Shown here one piece after another: positions 19,990-27,696 of a DNA stretch of 27,964 nt. The notes beneath the pieces are model-generated. The model saw only the letters and a program-made list of their open reading frames with translations. It had not been told where the DNA came from and did not search any database. A program made the translations under genes and the position numbers. Source of the stretch: Planctomycetota bacterium (GTDB lineage Bacteria; Planctomycetota; Planctomycetia; Pirellulales; Pirellulaceae); NCBI GenBank assembly GCA_029259935.1, contig JAJDEH010000427.1:1-27964 (forward strand). The letters run 5' to 3'. The stretch's first letter is position 1. Every line of letters starts with the position of its first letter.

Positions 19990-20328
19990 TCAGTATTGTG
20001 CTTCCAATTGACAGTGCAGCGCCGGAACACCGGCGATGTCCGTAGATTCCAAAGCGGCTCGGACATCCTGAATCATGTTTAACAGGACATCGGAATTCAG
20101 GGACGCGGCGCAATCATTTTCAACACCAAACACGCCAAGTCGTTTTCCGATGAGTACGTGATAGTCAGAACCGTCAGTAAAGTGCCCCCACCAGGAATCA
20201 AAGCCGACGCTGCGTGCTGCAATGAGCAACGGGTGCGTACCTGAGTCAAGCGATTCGAGAAGTTCCTCATCGTCAGGGGGAACTATTTCGCGTATCCCAT
20301 AGAATACAATCACAGCATCGGCACCCAT
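19990..20328 (-). CDS. Small conserved hypothetical protein
   Basis: A 112-residue protein. GAGGAG lies about 5 nt before the ATG at 20328, which strongly supports the start. The sequence begins M-G-A-D-A-V-I-V-F-Y-G-I-R and has an aromatic turn F-D-S-W-W-G-H-F, then H-V-L-I-G-K-R-L-G-V-F-G-V-E-N. There is no signal peptide or membrane helix. It looks like a compact alpha/beta protein of a kind I recall as small bacterial hypotheticals, without a known function. It is divergent from cas3, sharing a 371 bp upstream region; whether it is linked to CRISPR function is not shown. Confidence 0.75.
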   Translation of the reverse strand: MGADAVIVFYGIREIVPPDDEELLESLDSGTHPLLIAARSVGFDSWWGHFTDGSDYHVLIGKRLGVFGVENDCAASLNSDVLLNMIQDVRAALESTDIAGVPALHCQLEAQY

Positions 20329-20600
20329 TTTTGCTCCTCAGATTGCCCTTCGAATTCACCGCGCGCAATGTTCTCTAGATCATTCGGAGGTGTACTTTCC
20401 GCAGATATCTTGTTTTATGACGCGAGTGACCCAACGTGTCACGGCGCCGGCTATTCTTATCCCCACAAAATCTAGCAGGAAAGCAGCGTGACAAGGACAT
20501 TAATTTCGGTAAGAATGATCCAAGATTAATGGGGTACGGCAGTGCAAGCAAACATCAACACCTATCGAACTGTTTTTGAGAGCGATAGCGAAAGATATCG

Positions 20601-20617
20601 TGTCGCCCTAGGCGACA
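20601..20617. promoter_or_regulatory. Perfect dyad upstream of cas3
   Basis: TGTCGCC-CTA-GGCGACA is a perfect 7 bp inverted repeat with a 3 nt centre, 82 bp before the cas3 start. It could be an operator for the cas operon (inference). Confidence 0.4.
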
Positions 20618-20626
20618 GCCATACCA

Positions 20627-20668
20627 CTTTTTTCGCTCGAACGTTTCCTTTTTTCGCTCGAACGTTTC
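20627..20668. repeat. Two tandem 21 bp units upstream of cas3
   Basis: The unit, a C followed by TTTTTTCGCTCGAACGTTTC, occurs at 20627-20647 and again without change at 20648-20668. The second copy ends 31 bp before the cas3 ATG. Identical adjacent copies at two helical turns' spacing suit paired binding of a regulator, but recent slippage is also possible. Confidence 0.7.
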
Positions 20669-20699
20669 ATTGGGTCAACGGCAGTAGGGGCATTTCGAG

Positions 20700-22940
20700 A
20701 TGAACCCGTACGCGCATAGCTTGGAAAACCAACCGCCAGAAAAATGGGAAACCATGGCGCAGCATGAGGAGCGAGTCGCAACTCGCTGCGCACGGTTCCT
20801 CAAGCGAATTCATCCCGATCTCGAAGCTTGGGGCGACTTGCTGGGAAGGTGGCATGACTTGGGGAAGTACTCCGACGCGTTTCAATCGTACATTCTGGCC
20901 GCGAACAAGAGTGCGGACCAGACGGTTGACCCTCATCAGGCCGAAGTTAAAGGGCGCGTAGACCATTCGACTGCCGCTGCCAAATTGGCGGTCGAATTAT
21001 TTGAGCTGCCTGGTCACCTTTTGGCATATTGTTTTGCCGGACACCACGCAGGACTGCCAGATTGGGATGACGGGCAAAGTCAATCTGGTCTCAAACTGCG
21101 GCTTCAGAAAGAAGTGCCGGATTGGCGTGGCAATGCACCACCAGAATTGGTCGACCGCGAGTTTCCGCCGATGCCGCGATTCCAGACGGTCGGAAAACAC
21201 GAACACGACGTTGCTGCGTTTCGCGTGGCGTTTTGGATTCGGATGATATTTTCGGCCTTTGTTGATGCTGATTTCCTGGCAACTGAGTCCTTTATGTCAC
21301 CGGAACGTGGAGTGGAGCGACCGAAAAATAGATCATCACTCACAGATCTTGTAGGGCATCTCGAAACTCACATCGAAAAAATCCAAGGCCGAGCCAAACA
21401 GACACGAGTCAACACGATTCGAAGAAACCTTGGCGAGAACTGCAAGAAGAAGGCCACATTGCCACCGGGATTTTTCTCGCTTTGCGTCCCCACGGGAGGT
21501 GGTAAAACCATCGCGTCGCTCCGATTTTCACTCGGGCATGCAACGGCCTTCCATTTCGATCGAATTGTCGTCGCCATCCCCTTTACTAGCATCATTGAGC
21601 AGAACGCCGAGGTCTATCGCGACATCTTTGTGGGGCTTGGCCCGGACGTCGTATTGGAGCACCACAGCAGCTTGGACCCGAAGGTTGAATCCAATACCAA
21701 TCGGTTGCAAGCGGAAAACTGGGATGCCTCGCTGATTGTTACAACCAACGTCCAACTCTTTGAGTCACTGTTCGCCAGCCGGACATCCAAATGCCGCAAG
21801 CTTCACCGCCTGGCAAGAAGTGTCATTGTTCTTGATGAAGCTCAAACACTTCCAGTCGAGTTGCTCAAGCCAACATTGCTGGCCCTGCGGGAATTGGTTG
21901 AATCGTATGAATGCAGTGTTGTACTTTGCAGCGCGACCCAGCCTGCCCTCAATTGGCGCGCAGATTTCCCTATTGGTTTAAACGAGATTCGACCGATTGT
22001 TGACGATTCGAACGAGTTGCACCAGTCGTTGAGACGTACGCAAGTGACCGTCGCCGGGACAATCGATGACGGTCGGCTTGCCAACGAGCTGGAATCGGAA
22101 CCGCAAGTCCTATGCATAGTCAACACGCGCCCGCATGCGGCCGAGCTTTTCAGCCGTCTTGAGCAGGACGATGCGAGCTTCCATCTCAGCACTCGCATGT
22201 GCGCGGCACATCGCCAGCAAACACTCGACACAATCAAGCGGCGGCTGAAAGAAGAACTAACCTGTCGGGTTATTAGCACTCAGTTGATTGAAGCGGGCGT
22301 CGACGTTGATTTTCCTGTTGTCTATCGTGCAAGCTGTGGCCTTGACTCATTGGCACAAGCCGCGGGCCGGTGTAATCGCGAGGGGTCTTTGGATTCCGGA
22401 CGAGTCGTTTTCTTTGATGCGGAGAAACCGCCACCCGTTGGTTTTTTAAGACAAAGCTCGGACAGTGCAAAAGAACTTCTAGGCGAATTTGACGACCTGC
22501 TTGCGCCGGCGGCCATCGAAAGATATTTCCAGCTTCACTATTGGAAGAAATCGTCGGCTTGGGATCAGCACAAAGTGCTTGAAGCAGTTGGCAATCAACC
22601 GAACAAGATCCAGTTCAACTTTCGGCAGATCGCGGATCGCTACCGCTTCATTCGAGACGAGACCGAAGCGATCTTGGTCCCGTGGGAAGAAGAGGGCGAA
22701 AAAATCTTAAAACAACTTGAGAATCCAACGTCGGCCATCTACCGCGAAACTTGGCGAAAGCTGCAGCGATACTCAATTCAAGTTCGACAACATGAATTCG
22801 AGCAACTGCAGCAAGCCGGAGCAGTCGACAAAAGGCATGAACGTTGGGTTCTGACGCAACGGCATCTATACGATGACCGACTCGGTTTGCGGCTGGAAAA
22901 AGCGGACGGCGTTTTGCCCGTTGAGGACACCATCATTTGA
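20700..22940 (+). CDS. cas3: Cas3 helicase-nuclease, type I-C
   Basis: A 746-residue protein with an N-terminal HD nuclease and SF2 helicase, fused as usual in I-C. It is recruited by Cascade to nick, unwind and degrade target DNA. HD motifs: H-S at 6-7 and H22, W-H-D-L-G-K (51-56), D-H-S (88-90), H-H at 115-116, D189/D191. Helicase motifs: Walker A P-T-G-G-G-K-T (264-270), D-E-A-Q (379-382), S-A-T (411-413), Q-L-I-E-A-G-V-D-V-D-F-P (528-539), Q-A-A-G-R-C-N-R-E-G (553-562). All key residues are present, so it looks active. The start has AGGGG about 9 nt upstream. It is the first gene of the operon; cas5 follows after 58 bp. Confidence 0.96.
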   Translation: MNPYAHSLENQPPEKWETMAQHEERVATRCARFLKRIHPDLEAWGDLLGRWHDLGKYSDAFQSYILAANKSADQTVDPHQAEVKGRVDHSTAAAKLAVELFELPGHLLAYCFAGHHAGLPDWDDGQSQSGLKLRLQKEVPDWRGNAPPELVDREFPPMPRFQTVGKHEHDVAAFRVAFWIRMIFSAFVDADFLATESFMSPERGVERPKNRSSLTDLVGHLETHIEKIQGRAKQTRVNTIRRNLGENCKKKATLPPGFFSLCVPTGGGKTIASLRFSLGHATAFHFDRIVVAIPFTSIIEQNAEVYRDIFVGLGPDVVLEHHSSLDPKVESNTNRLQAENWDASLIVTTNVQLFESLFASRTSKCRKLHRLARSVIVLDEAQTLPVELLKPTLLALRELVESYECSVVLCSATQPALNWRADFPIGLNEIRPIVDDSNELHQSLRRTQVTVAGTIDDGRLANELESEPQVLCIVNTRPHAAELFSRLEQDDASFHLSTRMCAAHRQQTLDTIKRRLKEELTCRVISTQLIEAGVDVDFPVVYRASCGLDSLAQAAGRCNREGSLDSGRVVFFDAEKPPPVGFLRQSSDSAKELLGEFDDLLAPAAIERYFQLHYWKKSSAWDQHKVLEAVGNQPNKIQFNFRQIADRYRFIRDETEAILVPWEEEGEKILKQLENPTSAIYRETWRKLQRYSIQVRQHEFEQLQQAGAVDKRHERWVLTQRHLYDDRLGLRLEKADGVLPVEDTII

Positions 22941-22998
22941 CTGCCACGGGCGGCACAAGTTCTTAAGGCTATTCACGAAACAGTACAAGGGACTAGGC

Positions 22999-23670
22999 AT
23001 GAACATCGAAAAGAACCGTGTTTTTCTTCGAGTTTGGGGCGAATTTGGTTGTTTCACCCGGCCGGAAATGAAGGTAGAGCGCGTCAGCTACGACGTCATG
23101 ACTCCGTCCGCGGCGCGCGGAATATTGGAAGCCATTTATTGGAAACCACAAGTCCGTTGGGTAATTCGGAAAATCCACGTGCTGAAGCCAATTCGATTTA
23201 CCAACGTCCGACGAAATGAACTCGGCGGTGTTGGACCTTCCGACAGAACTCTGAAATCGTACTTATCCGGTGAAAAGACAACGATGTTGGCGCAGGTGAT
23301 CGAAGAAGACCGGCAACAACGGGCGGCAACCATTCTGAAGGACGTTGATTACCTAATTGATGCACACTACGTGGTACTAAGCGGAGATGATCCGCCGCAA
23401 AAGCACTATGAGATGTTCAAACGTCGCGCGTCCAAGGGGCAGTGTTTTCATCGCCCGTATTTCGGTTGCCGCGAATTCGTTGCCGACTTCTCCTGGCATG
23501 ACGGCGATCCGCCGACGGCTCATGAAGCACTGCAAGGGCAGCGGGATCTGGGTTACATGCTTCACGACATTGACTTTGAGAACAACATGACGCCGCATTT
23601 CTTCCGCGCGACCCTGCAAGACGGCGTCCTTGACGTTCCGACGTTTCATGACGGAGAGGTGAAAGCATGA
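22999..23670 (+). CDS. cas5: Cas5 (Cas5d/Cas5c), crRNA-processing endonuclease
   Basis: A 223-residue protein from ATG 22999; the frame is open upstream into cas3, but the N-terminus F-L-R-V-W-G-E-F-G-C-F-T-R-P matches family starts. In type I-C, which lacks Cas6, Cas5 cuts pre-crRNA and stays bound at the 5' handle. Tyr47 (I-L-E-A-I-Y-W-K-P) and Lys135-His136 (Q-K-H-Y-E-M-F) occupy the positions of the catalytic Tyr and Lys-His of Bacillus Cas5d. The conserved H-R-P-Y-F-G-C-R-E-F is at 151-160. Its stop overlaps the cas8c start (ATGA at 23667), indicating translational coupling. Confidence 0.94.
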   Translation: MNIEKNRVFLRVWGEFGCFTRPEMKVERVSYDVMTPSAARGILEAIYWKPQVRWVIRKIHVLKPIRFTNVRRNELGGVGPSDRTLKSYLSGEKTTMLAQVIEEDRQQRAATILKDVDYLIDAHYVVLSGDDPPQKHYEMFKRRASKGQCFHRPYFGCREFVADFSWHDGDPPTAHEALQGQRDLGYMLHDIDFENNMTPHFFRATLQDGVLDVPTFHDGEVKA

Positions 23671-25433
23671 TTTTGCAAAAGTTATGTGACTATTACGATC
23701 GTGTTGCCGACGACCCAAGTCAGGAAATCTCGCGGCAGGGATTCGCGCCGCAAAAAATCAGTTTTGAAGTCGTGATTGAAACAGACGGCTCGCTTCATGC
23801 GATTCAGGATATACGGGACACAACTGGCAAAAAACCGACTCCGCGACTGATGCGACTGCCGTACAGCAAACGCACAAGCGGAGTTAAGGCCATGTTTCTT
23901 TGGGACAAAGCCGAGTACCTGCTCGGTTGGATCCCCAAGGAACTCGCCACTGGGCCTGAAAGTGAGTCTGAATCCGCGAAGGCAACTCGCGTGAAGAAGG
24001 TTGAGCGAGTCGCCAAGTGTTTTTCGGCGTGCAGAGAACTTCACGAACAACTTGGACGCGAGTCTTGTGGTCCTGAGTATCAGTCATTGGTCCAGTTTTT
24101 TGAGAAGTGGAAGCCTATGGATTTGACCGATGAACAAAACCAGTTGCTTGAGAATATCGGGACGGGGTTCGGCGTTTTTCGTGTGCGGAGCAACAGCCAA
24201 TACATTCATGAAGTGCCCGCCGTCCGCGAAGTTTGGATAAGGACCAGCGCGGAATTCGATGACGCAACATCGAATGGAATCTGCTTGATCACGGGTAAGA
24301 AAGAGCCGCTCGCGCGATTGCACCCGGTCGTCAAGGGCGTTCGCGACGCTCAAACATCCGGCGCTTCGATTGTTTCGTTTAACGACGATGCATTCACCAG
24401 TTACGAGAAAACGCAAAGCTATAACGCCCCCGTTAGCGAGAGTGCCGCGTTCAAATACACGACGGCTCTAAATCGCTTGCTTAGAAGAGAGTCCGGGCGC
24501 AAAGTTCAGATCGGCGACACGACATGCGTATTTTGGGCGGATCGATCGATCGAAGCGGAGGACATCTTTTCGTTTGGACTCGACAACTCTTCATTCGAGG
24601 ATGAAAGCCGAGCTGCTGAAATCGGCAACATGCTTCGGCGAGTTTCTCTGGGCGAAGCAAAACCGCCAGATGCGGGCGTCGGTTTTTATGTCCTCGGGAT
24701 TTCACCAAACGCATCGCGATTATCAGTACGGTTTTGGATCAGTAGCACGGCGGGCGAGCTAATCGAGCGAGTCGCCGGGCACCAACGCCGCCTGGAGATT
24801 GCGCGTGGAGCGAAGGACCGAGACGTAATTCCGCTGTGGTTGATTCTTGCTCAAACCGCTCGCGAATCGAAAGACGTCCAACCTTTACTCGGGGGTGCCT
24901 TGCTACGTGCGGTGTTGACCGGCGACCGGTACCCCGATGCATTGCTTGCGGCGATTGTTCGCCGAATCCGTGCCGATCGGGAAATAGGGCATCTGCGGGC
25001 GGCCACGATCAAGGCCATTTTAAATCACAACTTTCAGAAGGGGATTTCAATCATGCTCGATACAGAACGTACTGAATCTTCGTACCACCTCGGTCGGTTG
25101 TTTGCCTCGTTGGAACGGGCGCAGGAAGACGCACTTCCAGGTCTAAATGCCACTATCAAGGATCGTTACTTCGGGGCCGCTTCGTCGACACCAGCATCCG
25201 TGTTCCCTCGCTTAATTCGACTCAACCAGCACCACTTGGGAAAGCTTTCGGTTGGACGGAAAGTTGTCACGGACAAACGGATGCAGGAAATCATGGGGCG
25301 CATTGACGCATTTCCGAGTCATCTCGGCCTAAGCGATCAAGGCTTGTTTGCGATTGGCTACTATCACCAGCGGCAAGACTTTTTCACCAAGAAGACAAAA
25401 GACGGTGCATCGCCTAACGAGGAACTGCAATAA
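23667..25433 (+). CDS. cas8c: Cas8c (Csd1), large subunit of I-C Cascade
   Basis: A 588-residue protein starting M-I-L-Q-K-L-C-D-Y-Y-D-R and containing I-T-G-K-K-E-P-L-A-R-L-H-P-V-V-K-G-V (about 209-226), the Csd1-family signature region. It recognises the PAM and helps open target DNA in the I-C effector complex. GGAGAGG is about 5 nt before the ATG, which overlaps the cas5 stop. The C-terminal ~126 residues are helical and correspond to the small subunit Cas11c, which can be translated separately from an internal start. Cas7 follows after a 96 bp gap. Confidence 0.94.
   Translation: MILQKLCDYYDRVADDPSQEISRQGFAPQKISFEVVIETDGSLHAIQDIRDTTGKKPTPRLMRLPYSKRTSGVKAMFLWDKAEYLLGWIPKELATGPESESESAKATRVKKVERVAKCFSACRELHEQLGRESCGPEYQSLVQFFEKWKPMDLTDEQNQLLENIGTGFGVFRVRSNSQYIHEVPAVREVWIRTSAEFDDATSNGICLITGKKEPLARLHPVVKGVRDAQTSGASIVSFNDDAFTSYEKTQSYNAPVSESAAFKYTTALNRLLRRESGRKVQIGDTTCVFWADRSIEAEDIFSFGLDNSSFEDESRAAEIGNMLRRVSLGEAKPPDAGVGFYVLGISPNASRLSVRFWISSTAGELIERVAGHQRRLEIARGAKDRDVIPLWLILAQTARESKDVQPLLGGALLRAVLTGDRYPDALLAAIVRRIRADREIGHLRAATIKAILNHNFQKGISIMLDTERTESSYHLGRLFASLERAQEDALPGLNATIKDRYFGAASSTPASVFPRLIRLNQHHLGKLSVGRKVVTDKRMQEIMGRIDAFPSHLGLSDQGLFAIGYYHQRQDFFTKKTKDGASPNEELQ
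25038..25044 (+). promoter_or_regulatory. Internal ribosome-binding site inside cas8c
   Basis: AAGGGGA lies 8 nt before an in-frame ATG at 25053, within the cas8c coding sequence. It would start the small subunit. Confidence 0.6.
25053..25433 (+). CDS. cas11c: Cas11c small subunit from an internal cas8c start
   Basis: ATG 25053 is codon 463 of cas8c, in frame, and would give 126 residues (M-L-D-T-E-R-T-E-S-S-Y-H-L-G-R-L-F-A-S-L), the size known for Cas11c. The Y-H-L-G-R-L-F-A segment is conserved at the start of I-C small subunits. Independent translation of Cas11 from within cas8 is established for type I-C. Several copies of it line the Cascade backbone with Cas7 and bind the non-target strand. 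The case here rests on the internal ribosome site, start position and length; translation itself is inferred. Confidence 0.7.
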   Translation: MLDTERTESSYHLGRLFASLERAQEDALPGLNATIKDRYFGAASSTPASVFPRLIRLNQHHLGKLSVGRKVVTDKRMQEIMGRIDAFPSHLGLSDQGLFAIGYYHQRQDFFTKKTKDGASPNEELQ

Positions 25434-25529
25434 CAGACACGTCCTTCTCCCATTCGAACTTACGGGCCCACGGCCAAATGAGAGTCGTGGAAAATTCGCG
25501 GATTGATAACAAGACTAAAGGAAACCGAA

Positions 25530-26384
25530 ATGAACCATCGCTACGATTTCGTCTTGCTTTTTGATGTTACGGACGGCAACCCCAACGGTGATCCGGATGC
25601 CGGCAATCTGCCACGGGTGGATCCGGAAACAGGCCATGGCCTGGTAACCGACGTCTGTCTGAAACGCAAGGTCCGAAACTTCGTCGGTACCATCAGGGAG
25701 GAAACACCGCCATTCGAAATCTACGTCAAGGAACGCGCCGTTCTTAACAACCAGCACGAACGAGCGTACCAGGCCCTGAAGCTGGACCCGAAAAAAGCAA
25801 AGCAACCTGAGGTTGAAAAGTGCCGCCAATGGATGTGTCAGAACTTCTTTGACGTGCGCGCCTTCGGTGCCGTAATGAGTACCAAAGTCAACTGCGGACA
25901 GGTCCGCGGCCCAATTCAGATGGCATTTGCAAGAAGTGTCGATCCGATTGTTTCACTTGAACACGCGATCACACGATGCGCCGTTGCAACGGAACAAGAA
26001 GCCGAAAAGCAAGATGGCGACAACCGAACAATGGGCCGCAAGTTCACGGTCCCTTACGGACTCTATCGCTGCCATGGATTCGTCAATCCGTTCTTTGCAA
26101 GGCAAACAGGATTCTCGGACGACGACTTGTCGCTGTTTTGGCAATCACTTGAAAAGATGTTTGAATTGGACCGATCCGCTAGTCGCGGCCAGATGGCTCC
26201 CCAAGCGTTGGTTGTTTTTGAACACAACGAACCGCTGGGAAACGCGCCGGCGCATCAACTCCAACAACGAGTTACTGTCTCGCGTCCCAATCCTGATGAA
26301 CCGCCGCGGTCATTCGCTAACTATGAAGTTTCCATCGATGAAGACAACGTGCCATCGGGAGTTTCAATTCATCGGAAGTTTTGA
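25530..26384 (+). CDS. cas7: Cas7 (Csd2), crRNA-binding backbone subunit
   Basis: A 284-residue protein from ATG 25530 with AAAGGAAA about 6 nt upstream. The frame is open from 25503, but the family starts at [19 protein letters not shown]. The Csd2 signature ([15 protein letters not shown] then [14 protein letters not shown]) occupies residues 15-50. Cas7 subunits polymerise along the crRNA spacer in the effector complex. In canonical I-C operons cas4 follows directly; here a GxxExxY cassette begins 18 bp after the stop. Confidence 0.95.
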   Translation: MNHRYDFVLLFDVTDGNPNGDPDAGNLPRVDPETGHGLVTDVCLKRKVRNFVGTIREETPPFEIYVKERAVLNNQHERAYQALKLDPKKAKQPEVEKCRQWMCQNFFDVRAFGAVMSTKVNCGQVRGPIQMAFARSVDPIVSLEHAITRCAVATEQEAEKQDGDNRTMGRKFTVPYGLYRCHGFVNPFFARQTGFSDDDLSLFWQSLEKMFELDRSASRGQMAPQALVVFEHNEPLGNAPAHQLQQRVTVSRPNPDEPPRSFANYEVSIDEDNVPSGVSIHRKF

Positions 26385-26402
26385 CAAAAAGCATCGGGTT
26401 TT

Positions 26403-26482
26403 GGACATGATGAACAGGATTGACAAGATAGGTGGCTGTTCCTGGTGCGTCGCCATCCTGTCCATCTTGTTGATCCTGTCAA
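26403..26482. repeat. Hairpin repeat, left copy of the GxxExxY cassette
   Basis: The repeat begins GGACATGATGAACAGGATTG. The left arm at 26414-26432 pairs with 26462-26479, with two G-U wobbles and one bulged base in plus-strand RNA. It is built from 9 nt iterations of the type ACAGGATTG / ATCCTGTCA. The copy ends GATCCTGTCAA at 26482. Confidence 0.75.
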
Positions 26483-26500
26483 CCTGAAGGAACAAAGACC

Positions 26501-26884
26501 ATGGACATCAACGCGCTGACCGAGAAGGTCATCGGTGCCGCGTTTCGACTTCATAATACGCTGGGTTTCGGTTTTCTCGAGTCGGTTTGCGAAAACGCCT
26601 TGGCCCTTGAACTCAAGGAACTCGACTTGCCATTCCAAACTCAGGCACCCGTTCAAGTCAGTTATCGTGACCACGTCGTGGGCAACTTTGTCGCTGATAT
26701 GCTCGTCGCATCGAACCTGATTCTAGAGCTAAAGTCCGTGGCCAGTTTGACGACGGCGCATGAAGTTCAGCTTGTGAATTATCTCACCGCCACAAAAATG
26801 GAAAATGGCTTGCTGATTAACTTTGGGCCCGACAAGGTTGAAGTGAAGCGGAAGTTCAAAACTCTGCGCATGCGCGAAGAGTGA
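26501..26884 (+). CDS. GxxExxY-family protein (PD-(D/E)XK nuclease-like fold)
   Basis: A 127-residue protein with GAAGGA (26486-26491) 9 nt before the ATG. The N-terminal helix I-G-A-A-F-R-L-H-N-T-L-G-F-G leads into the family motif, which here reads G-F-L-E-S-V-C (24-30), so the usual Tyr is Cys. A nuclease-like core follows: Asp66 (V-A-D-M-L-V), Glu76-Leu-Lys78 (L-I-L-E-L-K-S-V), then H-E-V-Q-L-V-N-Y-L (87-95). This D...ExK arrangement matches PD-(D/E)XK enzymes, though activity of the family is unproven. Family members are small, often multicopy, and linked with intervening-sequence-like contexts. Flanked by hairpin repeats within the cas operon, it is not a standard Cas protein; a link with CRISPR function is possible but unproven. 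Confidence 0.92.
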   Translation: MDINALTEKVIGAAFRLHNTLGFGFLESVCENALALELKELDLPFQTQAPVQVSYRDHVVGNFVADMLVASNLILELKSVASLTTAHEVQLVNYLTATKMENGLLINFGPDKVEVKRKFKTLRMREE

Positions 26885-26998
26885 CACGATGAACAAGACG
26901 GACACGAGGACAAAATATAGGGACATGATGAACAAGATTGACAGGATAAGTCTAATTCTCGTGCATATTCATCCTGTTGATCTTGTAGATCCTGTCAA
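26884..26998. repeat. Nonamer tract and hairpin repeat, right copy
   Basis: Three nonamers ACACGATGA, ACAAGACGG and ACACGAGGA run at 26884-26910. The full repeat copy starts GGACATGATGAACAAGATTG at 26921. The arm at 26932-26947 pairs with 26971-26986 over 16 positions, two of them G-U wobbles in plus-strand RNA. It ends 11 nt before the cas4 ATG. Confidence 0.75.
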
Positions 26999-27009
26999 AA
27001 AAACACTCG

Positions 27010-27696
27010 ATGTACTCTGAAGACCAGCTACTGCCGATCTCCGCTTTGCAGCATTTAATATTCTGCGAGCGGCAGTGCGCGCTGATTCATGTCGAGCGGC
27101 TGTGGGCTGAAAATCGGCTGACGGTCGAAGGGCGGCATTTGCATGACAAGGCGCATTTGGACACCGTGCGGAATGTAGACGGCGTGCGGATCGCCCGGGG
27201 CCTGCGTTTGCACTCCTATTCGCTCGGCTTGTACGGCCAGGCGGACGTGGTGGAGTTTGCCAGCGATAAAGTGATTACTCCCATCGAATACAAACGGGGC
27301 AAACCCAAAAGAGACGATAGCGACCGCGTGCAATTGTGCGCCCAAGCGGTCTGTTTGGAAGAAATGCTGGATTGCAAAATTGACAGCGGCCAACTGTTTT
27401 ACGGCAAACGAAAACGTCGGACCGAAGTCCAATTCGATCCGGCGCTACGTGAAGTGACTCAACAAAAGGCCCAGCGGTTGCACCAGATGATCGCCGAACG
27501 GGAAACTCCGACTGCCGTTCGCGAGCCAAAATGTGACCAATGCTCGCTGCTGCATTTGTGTTTGCCTGATGCGTTTCGATTCAAAACCGGCGCGTCGGCG
27601 TTTGTGTCACGTTCGTTGGCCACGCACCTAAGCTCGATCGCGCCGGAAACCGACCATCTAAACTTTGTCGCCGTGGACGATTCACAGCTCGAATGA
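27010..27696 (+). CDS. cas4: Cas4 RecB-like nuclease, type I-C
   Basis: A 228-residue protein. Cas4 trims prespacers and selects the PAM end during spacer acquisition with Cas1-Cas2. The RecB nuclease core is visible: His45 (G-R-H-L-H-D), Asp79 (G-Q-A-D-V-V-E), Glu93-x-Lys95 (I-E-Y-K-R-G-K) and the Q-L-C-A-Q-A motif (108-113). The iron-sulphur cysteines are Cys19 (I-F-C-E-R-Q-C) and Cys175, Cys178, Cys184 ([11 protein letters not shown]). All appear intact. No Shine-Dalgarno precedes the ATG, unlike the other cas genes; the sequence there is the end of the hairpin repeat and an A-rich stretch. The stop overlaps the cas1 start (ATGA). Confidence 0.95.
   Translation: MYSEDQLLPISALQHLIFCERQCALIHVERLWAENRLTVEGRHLHDKAHLDTVRNVDGVRIARGLRLHSYSLGLYGQADVVEFASDKVITPIEYKRGKPKRDDSDRVQLCAQAVCLEEMLDCKIDSGQLFYGKRKRRTEVQFDPALREVTQQKAQRLHQMIAERETPTAVREPKCDQCSLLHLCLPDAFRFKTGASAFVSRSLATHLSSIAPETDHLNFVAVDDSQLE

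Larger units (their letters stand above)
20329..20699. other. Divergent upstream region of the cas operon
   Basis: 371 bp between the small hypothetical gene and cas3, with no reading frame of note. It should hold the cas promoter. A weak sigma-70-like match is GTGACA (20488-20493), 17 bp, AAGAAT (20511-20516). Nearer cas3 are a 17 bp dyad and a 21 bp tandem repeat, annotated separately. No CRISPR repeats are present. Confidence 0.5.
26403..26998 (+). mobile_element. GxxExxY cassette inserted between cas7 and cas4
   Basis: A ~596 bp unit: hairpin repeat, GxxExxY gene, extra nonamer tract, second hairpin repeat. The first 28 nt of the two copies (26403-26430 and 26921-26948) differ at 2 positions, and both close with GATCCTGTCAA. 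It interrupts the cas7-cas4 junction that is normally tight in I-C operons and ends 11 nt before cas4. No transposase is encoded, so mobility would need help in trans. That it is mobile is inference. Confidence 0.6.

Noticed and set aside
19358..20113. Minus-strand frame of 251 codons
   Set aside because: Its translation is repeat-derived (F-D-I-R-I-S-D-F type text) and it overlaps the well-supported gene at 19990-20328.
20627..20668. Tandem 21 bp units as a mini-CRISPR
   Set aside because: The units are directly adjacent with no spacer between them.
22873..22998. Upstream extension of cas5 overlapping cas3
   Set aside because: The family N-terminus begins at ATG 22999, and the extension does not resemble Cas5.
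26403..26998. Flanking repeats as a CRISPR array
   Set aside because: Only two copies ~520 bp apart with a gene between them, plus internal nonamers; no regular repeat-spacer pattern.
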